Of a stretch of DNA of 7,938 nt, positions 1 through 5,185 are shown piece by piece. The stretch's first letter is position 1; every line of letters begins with the position of its first letter. The DNA comes from Rhodospirillaceae bacterium (GTDB lineage Bacteria; Pseudomonadota; Alphaproteobacteria; Thalassobaculales; Thalassobaculaceae). The DNA is taken from contig PCAV01000013.1 in NCBI GenBank assembly GCA_002730675.1, positions 9,723 through 17,660 on the forward strand. The letters run 5' to 3'. The notes below the pieces were generated by a model, which worked only from the letters and a program-made list of their open reading frames with translations, did no database searches and was not told the origin of the DNA. The position numbers and the translations under genes are program-made.

Positions 1-861
1 TTTACATCGGGTATTCAAGAAATCGAGAAACGAACGCAATGGCAGGGTTTTGGAGTCATTCCATGGTTTCAAAATGCGAGAAAGCTGCCCGCTGAAGACG
101 CAGTGAGCTTGAAAGGAGAGCTTGCCTCAATCAGACAACAATTGAAAATTTCTGTGCCTAGGCTATCGCGTATTGCTAACTTTGATGACTTGGATCCTTT
201 AAAGAATGAGCCAGGTGTAAATTTGAGAATAGTGGAGCCTGGTGAGCCGATAGATAGTGATTCGGATCTCATTTTGATTCCAGGAAGTAAGTCGACCATT
301 GGTGACCTCTCTTTTTTGGTTGAACAGGGATGGAATATAGACATCCAGGCGCATGTCAGACAAAGAAAACTTGTTTTGGGTATATGTGGGGGGTATCAAA
401 TGCTGGGTAAACTAGTAAGTGATCCCCTGGGAATAGAAGGTAATGCAGGAACAGCCCCAGGACTAGGTTTATTAGACGTTTCGACAAAACTTACCTCAGA
501 AAAAGCTGTTACAAAAGTAAGTGGTACCGATATCAAATTTGGAAAAAAAATTACGGGTTATGAAATACATATTGGATCAACGTATGGGCCAGACTGCGCG
601 CGCCCATTGGTGAATATTCGCTCCGGGAACAGCGAAGGAAGATTAGACGGCGCATCTTCACCCAATGGTCTTGTCCTGGGAACTTACGTGCATGGGTTGT
701 TCATCGAAGACGAATTCCGCCATGCATTTCTTCAATATTGTGGGCTGGAAAAACTTAGTATGTCGTCCTTTGATTTAGACATAGAAACGACGTTAGATGA
801 ATTTTCTGAGCATTTAGATAAAAATATTGATGTTCCAAGACTTTTGGACCTTGCGCGCTAG
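1..861 (+). CDS. cobQ: Cobyric acid synthase CobQ, 3' part (5' end outside window)
   Basis: The frame is open from the first base, so the gene starts upstream; 286 C-terminal residues are visible out of a family length near 480-500. CobQ uses glutamine and ATP to amidate side-chain carboxylates of adenosylcobyrinic acid a,c-diamide, giving adenosylcobyric acid in cytoplasmic cobalamin synthesis. Visible residues 17-34 (GFGVIPWF...LPAEDA) match the end of the N-terminal synthetase domain. The class I glutaminase domain follows: ILIPGSKST at 91-99, nucleophile Cys129 in LGICGGYQMLG, GYEIHIG at 186-192, and catalytic His231 in GTYVHGLF. The ICGGYQ and YEIH motifs separate it from PurQ-like amidotransferases. 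CobB (a,c-diamide synthase) is the nearest alternative, but GSKST and the LPAEDA region fit CobQ better. No other cobalamin gene lies in the window, so any cob cluster must lie upstream. The next gene starts 55 bases after the stop. Confidence 0.95.
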   Translation, partial: FTSGIQEIEKRTQWQGFGVIPWFQNARKLPAEDAVSLKGELASIRQQLKISVPRLSRIANFDDLDPLKNEPGVNLRIVEPGEPIDSDSDLILIPGSKSTIGDLSFLVEQGWNIDIQAHVRQRKLVLGICGGYQMLGKLVSDPLGIEGNAGTAPGLGLLDVSTKLTSEKAVTKVSGTDIKFGKKITGYEIHIGSTYGPDCARPLVNIRSGNSEGRLDGASSPNGLVLGTYVHGLFIEDEFRHAFLQYCGLEKLSMSSFDLDIETTLDEFSEHLDKNIDVPRLLDLAR

Positions 862-867
862 GAGCTT

Positions 868-915
868 GTGAGTATTGTATTGGTTTTCTTTTTAACGTTG
901 ATCCTTGGAGCTTAG
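868..915 (+). other. Possible 15-codon hydrophobic leader ORF (MSIVLVFFLTLILGA)
   Basis: In the short gap between cobQ and the cyclophilin gene, a GTG codon opens a 15-codon frame ending in TAG one base before the cyclophilin ATG. The peptide is almost entirely hydrophobic and would resemble a lone membrane segment or signal-peptide core. An AGGAG at 860-864 overlaps the cobQ stop and lies 3 bases before the GTG, closer than ideal. The same GGAGCTT heptamer (861-867) recurs at 907-913, where it serves the cyclophilin start. Translation here could couple cobQ to the cyclophilin. A chance open frame in T-rich DNA is at least as likely. Confidence 0.2.
907..910 (+). promoter_or_regulatory. Ribosome binding site deciding the cyclophilin start
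   Basis: GGAG lies 6 bases before the ATG at 917, which is good spacing. A TTG at 905 is in frame and upstream, but it overlaps this site. Choosing the ATG places the signal peptide exactly at the N terminus. Confidence 0.6.
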
Positions 916-916
916 C

Positions 917-1444
917 ATGGGTCGTTTTCTTTTAATTATTGGAGCTTTGTTTTTTATAATGACAGCCGATAAAGCCGGGGCAATTGATCCCGAGAATCAG
1001 ATCTTTCTCGATCTTAAGGATGGACGCGTGGTAATTGACTTACTTCCCGACGTTGCACCCAAACATGTAGAAAGAATAAAAGAACTTACGCGAGAAGGTT
1101 TTTATAATGGTATTGTATTCCATCGAGTAATAGACGGATTTATGGCGCAGACAGGAGATCCTACCGGTACTGGAACTGGTGGCTCTGGCAAAAAGTTAGT
1201 AGCTGAATTTTCCAACGAGCCGTTCACACGTGGCGCTGTCGGCATGGCGCGTGCTCAAGACCCCGACAGCGGTGACAGCCAATTTTTCATTTGCTTTGAT
1301 GATGCTCAATTTCTTAATAAGCAATATACAGTCTGGGGTAGAGTAAGCGCCGGTATGGAATTTGTAGATAATATTACGAGGGGAGAACCGCCAGCAAACC
1401 CAGACAAGATAGAAAAAATGCAGGTCGCTGCTGACGTTAAGTAA
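917..1444 (+). CDS. Exported cyclophilin-type peptidyl-prolyl cis-trans isomerase
   Basis: A 175-residue cyclophilin that catalyses cis-trans isomerisation of Xaa-Pro bonds, probably in the periplasm. Residues 1-22 form a likely signal peptide: a short positive start, hydrophobic core LLIIGALFFIM, and an AGA cleavage site before Ile23. The cyclophilin fold fills the rest. Catalytic Arg70 is in VFHRVIDGFMAQTGDP; Phe75, Met76 and Gln78 line the pocket, and MARAQDPDSGDSQFFICF spans 110-127. The residue matching human CypA Trp121 is Phe132 and that matching His126 is Tyr137, the usual bacterial pattern, which in E. coli cyclophilins goes with low cyclosporin sensitivity. The gene ends in tandem TAA stops, 18 bases before the epimerase gene, so co-transcription is likely. 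Alphaproteobacteria often carry a secreted and a cytoplasmic copy; only this one is visible. Its client proteins are unknown. Confidence 0.95.
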   Translation: MGRFLLIIGALFFIMTADKAGAIDPENQIFLDLKDGRVVIDLLPDVAPKHVERIKELTREGFYNGIVFHRVIDGFMAQTGDPTGTGTGGSGKKLVAEFSNEPFTRGAVGMARAQDPDSGDSQFFICFDDAQFLNKQYTVWGRVSAGMEFVDNITRGEPPANPDKIEKMQVAADVK

Positions 1445-1462
1445 TAAAGGTCCTTTTTTTAC

Positions 1463-2473
1463 ATGACTTTTTTAGTTGTTGGGGGTGCAGGGTTTATCGG
1501 TTTAAATGTGATTGAGGAATTGCTGTCTTCCTCAGAACAAGTAATCGCTTTAGATAAGTCGCCGATTCCTCCCGCGGCTAAGAAATTTTTCTCAAAACTT
1601 CCGGGAAAATTCACAAGTATTCAACTCGATGTCACCAATGCAGAAGACGTCGATCGAGTTGTTTCAGGAGGCGACGTGGATGTGATTTTCTATGGCGCAG
1701 CGATTACCGCGGGTGCAGAGCGGGAAATCTCTAATCCTCTATCTGTCTTTGATGTAAACGTTAGTGGACTTCTTAATGTTCTCGAAGCAGGCTGCAGAGT
1801 TCCATCAGTAAAAAGAATTATAAATATTAGTTCTGGTTCAGCTTATGGAAATGGTGGTTTTGGTGATACTGGCTGGAACGATAGCCTAGATGAATTCGGC
1901 ACACGTGAAGATCCCCAGACACTATATGCTATATCGAAATATACTGGTGAACGCGTAGCTCTTAGGATGGGTGAGCTTTTAAAAAAAAGAGTAATTAACG
2001 TTCGATTGAGTGCCATTTTTGGACGTTGGGAATACGACACGGGTGTCAGAGATACCTTGAGTGCTCCTATGCAAGCGACTTTGTTAGCGTTAAAGGGAGA
2101 AACTGCTCTTATGGATCGCAAAGAACAGAGAGATTGGACCTATAGCCGCGATGTGGCTCGAGCCCTTTATAAATTGGCCAATCATGAAAATATTAATTCG
2201 TCTCTCTACAATATTAGTTCTGGCAAAAGTTGGAGTGTCTTCGACTGGTGCGCGGTTTTAAAAATGTTTTATCCTGATTTTAATTACAGACTTTGCGAGT
2301 TTGGTGAGGTTCCTAACATCAATCTTTTTGGAACTAGGGACAGGATAAAAATGTCGCCAGACCGTTTTTTAGGTGACATAGGATATACTCTTTCGGCAAA
2401 TTTAAGTGAAATATTTGAGGACTTTAAAATGTGGCTTAATGAGTCAGCTGGTTTCTGGGATATAGAGCCCTGA
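1463..2473 (+). CDS. NAD-dependent epimerase/dehydratase (extended SDR family)
   Basis: A 336-residue soluble enzyme with a complete extended short-chain dehydrogenase fold, normal length for sugar epimerases and dehydratases. The Rossmann motif GGAGFIG is at 7-13. Asp31 at the end of the second strand favours NAD over NADP. LDVTNAEDV at 55-63 is the adenine-binding region, the catalytic serine lies in NISSGSAYG (121-129), and Tyr155 and Lys159 form the YxxxK pair. RDWTYSRDVARA at 223-234 is the family's C-terminal substrate-domain signature. The ATG is the first possible start, since an in-frame TAA lies 18 bases upstream. A weak AAAGG is 12 bases away, separated by a run of seven T. The family spans nucleotide-sugar epimerases and sugar-acid dehydrogenases such as those of the DenD type. 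With no sugar-nucleotide genes nearby and an FAH-family gene next, a catabolic dehydrogenase is possible, but the substrate is not determined. Confidence 0.88.
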   Translation: MTFLVVGGAGFIGLNVIEELLSSSEQVIALDKSPIPPAAKKFFSKLPGKFTSIQLDVTNAEDVDRVVSGGDVDVIFYGAAITAGAEREISNPLSVFDVNVSGLLNVLEAGCRVPSVKRIINISSGSAYGNGGFGDTGWNDSLDEFGTREDPQTLYAISKYTGERVALRMGELLKKRVINVRLSAIFGRWEYDTGVRDTLSAPMQATLLALKGETALMDRKEQRDWTYSRDVARALYKLANHENINSSLYNISSGKSWSVFDWCAVLKMFYPDFNYRLCEFGEVPNINLFGTRDRIKMSPDRFLGDIGYTLSANLSEIFEDFKMWLNESAGFWDIEP

Positions 2474-2481
2474 AAGGGCTT
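2465..2481 (+). terminator. Small stem-loop over the epimerase stop codon, possible weak terminator
   Basis: AGCCC (2466-2470) pairs perfectly with GGGCT (2476-2480) around a TGAAA loop, and a G-T pair can extend the stem by one. The loop contains the epimerase TGA stop. No T-run follows at once, although the next 40 bases are T-rich, so it is at best a partial terminator or a transcript-end stabiliser. Confidence 0.25.
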
Positions 2482-2540
2482 ACCTGGTTTATAAAATATC
2501 TTGTTTACTTGTTTTAATAGAAGTCGGCTACAAGGTTTTG

Positions 2541-2546
2541 AGGAGG
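2541..2546 (+). promoter_or_regulatory. Strong ribosome binding site for the FAH-family gene
   Basis: AGGAGG, the perfect Shine-Dalgarno core, lies 7 bases before the ATG at 2554. It is the strongest such site in the window and suggests high translation of this gene. The 80-base gap before the ATG may hold a promoter; it is AT-rich, but I see no well-spaced -35/-10 pair. Confidence 0.75.
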
Positions 2547-2553
2547 AAATAAG

Positions 2554-3402
2554 ATGAAATTTGCAAGTTTTATAGATAATAACAAAAATACCTGGGGTGT
2601 TGTGAAGGACGGTCAGCTCATTAGTGTTGATGAAACCATCTTAGAGGAACTACCCACGCTACGCTCTGCCATATCCCAGAAAAAGTTAATGGACGTAGGC
2701 CAAGATCTAGCAAAAAAACCTGGAACAGTGGCAGTAGATCAAGCAATGTTTCTTCCTGTAATTACTGATCCAGATAAAATCCTATGTGTGGGGCTTAATT
2801 ATCATGAGCATAGATTGGAAGGTGGTCATGATGAGGTTGGAAATCCGACAATTTTTGTGAGATTTGCAAATGCCCAAATTGGTCACAATGTCCCAATGAT
2901 CAAACCAAAAGAGTCTGATACGCTAGATTTTGAAGCAGAACTAGCAGTAATAATTGGAACAGGGGGGCGTAGGATCACCGAGGAGAATGCCTTCAGTCAC
3001 ATAGCTGGTTACTCTTGTTATAATGATGGAAGCGTAAGGGAGTTTCAAAGGCACACTACACAGTTCACACCGGGAAAGAATTTCATGGGAACCGGTGGCT
3101 TTGGCCCCTGGATGGTCACTCCTGACGAGATAACAGACCTTCAAAATGTAACGGTTGAATCAAGGCTGAATGGTGAGGTAATGCAACACGCCAAGGTATC
3201 GGATATGATTTTTTCTATCCCAAGGATAATAAGTTATATTTCAACTTTCACGGAATTAGTTCCTGGCGATGTGATCGCTACCGGAACACCGGGAGGCGTC
3301 GGATCTAGGCGGGATCCAAAGGTTTGGATGTGGCCGGGTGATATTTGTGAGATAGATATATCCCAAGTAGGTGTGCTTTCAAATCCAATCATTGAAGGCT
3401 AG
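2554..3402 (+). CDS. Fumarylacetoacetate hydrolase (FAH) family protein
   Basis: A 282-residue cytoplasmic enzyme of the FAH superfamily, metal-dependent enzymes that cleave or decarboxylate C-C bonds in beta-diketo or 2-oxo acids. A short N-terminal domain (about 1-70) precedes the catalytic domain. That domain contains KILCVGLNYHEH at 75-86, metal ligands Glu127 and Glu129 in DFEAELAVIIG, Asp158 in YNDGSVREFQ, Lys175 in FTPGKNFMGTGGFGPW, and TGTPGGVG at 243-250. All catalytic positions appear intact. The NDGSVREFQRHTTQFTPGKNF stretch begins a variant in which NDGSVR replaces the common NDVSxRD, a form I recall from a distinct FAH subgroup often labelled 2-hydroxyhepta-2,4-diene-1,7-dioate isomerase or 5-carboxymethyl-2-hydroxymuconate isomerase. 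That label is not proof of substrate. The stop codon overlaps the next gene's ribosome binding site, so the FAH and MBL proteins are probably made together. Confidence 0.9.
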   Translation: MKFASFIDNNKNTWGVVKDGQLISVDETILEELPTLRSAISQKKLMDVGQDLAKKPGTVAVDQAMFLPVITDPDKILCVGLNYHEHRLEGGHDEVGNPTIFVRFANAQIGHNVPMIKPKESDTLDFEAELAVIIGTGGRRITEENAFSHIAGYSCYNDGSVREFQRHTTQFTPGKNFMGTGGFGPWMVTPDEITDLQNVTVESRLNGEVMQHAKVSDMIFSIPRIISYISTFTELVPGDVIATGTPGGVGSRRDPKVWMWPGDICEIDISQVGVLSNPIIEG

Positions 3403-3407
3403 GAGAG
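3401..3407 (+). promoter_or_regulatory. Ribosome binding site for the TTG-started MBL gene, overlapping the FAH stop
   Basis: AGGAGAG begins inside the TAG stop of the upstream gene and ends 4 bases before TTG at 3412. No ATG or GTG start lies near enough to keep the N-terminal strands of the fold, so this site decides the TTG start and implies translational coupling. Confidence 0.65.
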
Positions 3408-3411
3408 AGTT

Positions 3412-4314
3412 TTGGCTACAGAAATCCCATTTAATAGAAATTTTGAAGTGAATTACGGCGAAATAGAAAATGTCGCGCGCGGAATAAGAAGGATAACTGC
3501 CAATAACCCTAGTCCGTTTACCTTCAGGGGTACGGGTACTTATATTTTAGGTGAAGGGAACGTTGCTATTATCGATCCAGGTCCAGATCAACCTGAGCAT
3601 GTCAAAGCTATTCTTGAGGGTTTAAAAAATGAAGTCATTTCACACATTTTAATTACACATACACATAATGATCATTCACCAGCGGCTAAAGCCTTAAAAG
3701 AGGTCACTGGCGCACCAACTTATGGTTTTGGCCCACATGGTAGTGGAAAACCAGCTTTAAAACTAACAGCTCAAACTGGCGGAGATATGGATTTTTGTCC
3801 AGATGAGAAAACGCAAGACGGTTCTGTAATCTATGGGAATGATTGGAGTGTTAGTTGTCTGCATACTCCGGGTCACACCTCCAACCATATTTGCTTTTCC
3901 TGGGATGAAGAGAAAGTGCTTTTCTCAGGTGATCAGGTAATGGGATGGTCAACCAGTATAGTTTCTCCTCCTGATGGAGATATGGGAGATTATATGAGAA
4001 GTCTTGATAAGCTAATGTCGAGAGATGATAAAATATACTACCCAACACATGGCCCCGAAATATTGGAGCCTCAGAAACTTATTTCTGCTTTTAAAGATCA
4101 CCGCCGAGAAAGGGAGGAGAAGATTCTCGAGTGTTTGAAATTTGGAAACGATACCATCGATAAGATGGTCCAGACTGTTTACCAAGATGTGTCAGAAAGT
4201 TTGCATGCAGCGGCGGCTCGTTCGCTATTTGCTACTGTTATCTACTTAGTGGAGCAGAAAAAGGTAGAAGCATTAGAAGGGCTAGATATTGATGGTCGGT
4301 ACGTAATAAGGTGA
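3412..4314 (+). CDS. Metallo-beta-lactamase-fold hydrolase, LACTB2-like
   Basis: A 300-residue MBL-fold protein starting at TTG. The N-terminal strands (GTGTYILGEGNVAIIDPGP, 40-58) lead to the metal motif with His83, His85, Asp87 and His88 (THTHNDHSPAA). His155 in HTPGHTSNH, Asp174 in LFSGDQVMGWST and His213 in YYPTHGPE complete the two-zinc site. VSPPDGDMGDYMRSL at 184-198 is typical of the LACTB2 branch. The C-terminal part (about 229-290, starting DHRREREEKILECL) fits the winged-helix domain of that branch. Human LACTB2 is a mitochondrial single-strand endoribonuclease, whereas many bacterial relatives are annotated only as hydrolases. RNase or small-molecule hydrolase activity are both open, and the operon partner argues mildly for metabolism. 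The protein has no signal peptide. It ends 17 bases before the stop of the opposing Nudix gene. Confidence 0.9.
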   Translation: MATEIPFNRNFEVNYGEIENVARGIRRITANNPSPFTFRGTGTYILGEGNVAIIDPGPDQPEHVKAILEGLKNEVISHILITHTHNDHSPAAKALKEVTGAPTYGFGPHGSGKPALKLTAQTGGDMDFCPDEKTQDGSVIYGNDWSVSCLHTPGHTSNHICFSWDEEKVLFSGDQVMGWSTSIVSPPDGDMGDYMRSLDKLMSRDDKIYYPTHGPEILEPQKLISAFKDHRREREEKILECLKFGNDTIDKMVQTVYQDVSESLHAAAARSLFATVIYLVEQKKVEALEGLDIDGRYVIR

Positions 4315-4331
4315 TATGGACTGAGCATGCT

Positions 4332-5081
4332 TTATCTATAGCGTTGATACCGTCGATCCTTGCGATATCCAAAAAAGGGATAAGTTTTGGGAATAGAAAA
4401 GTCACTTTCCTTACGGCGAATTATTTCTTCTAACATAAACTGAGTAACATCAACTAGTGGTAATTCTAACGCTTTTTCAATGTCTAAAAAAGCCAGATCG
4501 GCAAGTTCACCACTGCCTCCAAGCTGTCCGGACATATCTGATTCCCAAGCATAAAAAAATCGTGCGTTAAATCTAAAAGCTTTAGAGGCTGGCGTGATCG
4601 CGTGGCCAACGTATTCTAATTTAGCTAAATCTGGAGCAAGTCCCAAAGCTCTCACTTGGTCCCAGCTTTCATTATGTGTTTCGCCAACGTCCCCAGGTGC
4701 GCCAAGAAGAAGCCCTGTTTCTTCAAAGGTCTCCCGTACAGCAGCCATCGCGAAGCTACTTGATTTTTCTGTATCGGTTGAAATTCTCTCGGACAGATTT
4801 TGTCTCAAATTTGAAGCAGGGTTTGGTAGCTTGTCGGAAGATTCAAGTTTTCCGCCGGGAAATACATAGACATTGCTGAAGACTGCTTTACGTCCCCGCC
4901 GGCCCATCAGTACTTGCAGCTCGCTTTCTCTATTTCTCAGTACTATTAAGCTTGCCGAGTCTTTAGGTTTTACCGGATATTTTATTTCTGGGCTCTTTTT
5001 GGGCAAATCTCTAACGGTTTGGTTATGTCTGTCCGCTTGTGCTTTATTTTCCAAGTTGTTTCCACTTTCTTTATCAAGCAT
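4332..5081 (-). CDS. Nudix hydrolase, NUDT19-like (possible CoA or nucleotide-derivative pyrophosphatase)
   Basis: A 249-residue Nudix protein. The hydrophilic first 40 residues look disordered. The Nudix fold then starts with SASLIVLRN (42-50) and VLMGRRGRKAVFSNVYVFPG (57-76). The Nudix box is split: PGGKLESSD at 75-83 and, about 30 residues later, AAVRETFEETGLLLG at 113-127. Glu117, Glu120 and Glu121 would bind the metal. The insertion inside the box and the R-(R/S)-x-x-x-x-F pattern before it resemble NUDT19/RP2p-type enzymes, some of which cleave CoA and acyl-CoA to phosphopantetheine and 3',5'-ADP. The substrate here is not shown. The ATG lacks a clear Shine-Dalgarno sequence and no better in-frame start is visible. 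The gene lies 104 bases after rpoN on the same strand, where hpf and ptsN are often found. Confidence 0.88.
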   Translation of the reverse strand: MLDKESGNNLENKAQADRHNQTVRDLPKKSPEIKYPVKPKDSASLIVLRNRESELQVLMGRRGRKAVFSNVYVFPGGKLESSDKLPNPASNLRQNLSERISTDTEKSSSFAMAAVRETFEETGLLLGAPGDVGETHNESWDQVRALGLAPDLAKLEYVGHAITPASKAFRFNARFFYAWESDMSGQLGGSGELADLAFLDIEKALELPLVDVTQFMLEEIIRRKESDFSIPKTYPFFGYRKDRRYQRYR

Positions 5082-5130
5082 AATTATGCACCAATATTGG
5101 CGATTAAATTTATCGGTATCTTACTGGTCC

Positions 5131-5160
5131 TCAGAAGCATTTATTTATAATGACTTCTGA
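5131..5160. repeat. Bulged inverted repeat between rpoN and the Nudix gene
   Basis: TCAGAAG (5131-5137) pairs with CTTCTGA (5154-5160), and CATT (5138-5141) pairs with AATG (5149-5152) around a 7-base AT loop, leaving one unpaired A at 5153. Eleven base pairs in a 30-base site is well beyond typical background for such a short gap. On the minus strand no T-run follows, so it does not look like a rpoN terminator. On the plus strand ACACTTTTTG follows, but no gene there needs terminating. It could be an RNA stem that protects or separates the rpoN and Nudix messages, or an operator. Confidence 0.5.
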
Positions 5161-5173
5161 ACACTTTTTGCAA
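5144..5173 (-). promoter_or_regulatory. Possible sigma-70 promoter for the Nudix gene
   Basis: Read on the minus strand, TTGCAA (5173-5168) and TATAAA (5149-5144) are separated by 18 bases, each one or two changes from consensus. Transcription would start near 5137, giving a leader of about 55 bases before the ATG at 5081. The -10 box falls inside the inverted repeat at 5131-5160, so a protein bound there would block it. AT-rich DNA produces such matches often, hence the low confidence. Confidence 0.25.
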
Positions 5174-5185
5174 ATTTTTATCAAG

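Noticed and set aside
69..399. Two overlapping minus-strand frames inside cobQ
   Set aside because: They lie opposite a clearly recognised glutaminase domain, have no family motifs, and are explained as antisense shadows.
1446..1462. AAAGG-T-CCTTT palindrome followed by a T-run, as a terminator after the cyclophilin gene
   Set aside because: The two halves are separated by one base, so no RNA hairpin can form. The AAAGG more likely serves as a weak ribosome binding site for the epimerase.
2474..2553. Sigma-70 promoter in front of the FAH-family gene
   Set aside because: TATAAAAT and TTTAAT-like boxes occur, but none has a reasonable -35 at 16-18 bases. The region is simply AT-rich, so I do not list a promoter.
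4873..5160. Plus-strand frame of 95 codons overlapping the Nudix start and its upstream gap
   Set aside because: It mostly mirrors the Nudix gene on the other strand, shows no recognisable motif, and runs through the inverted repeat. The Nudix frame has clear family motifs over the same bases.
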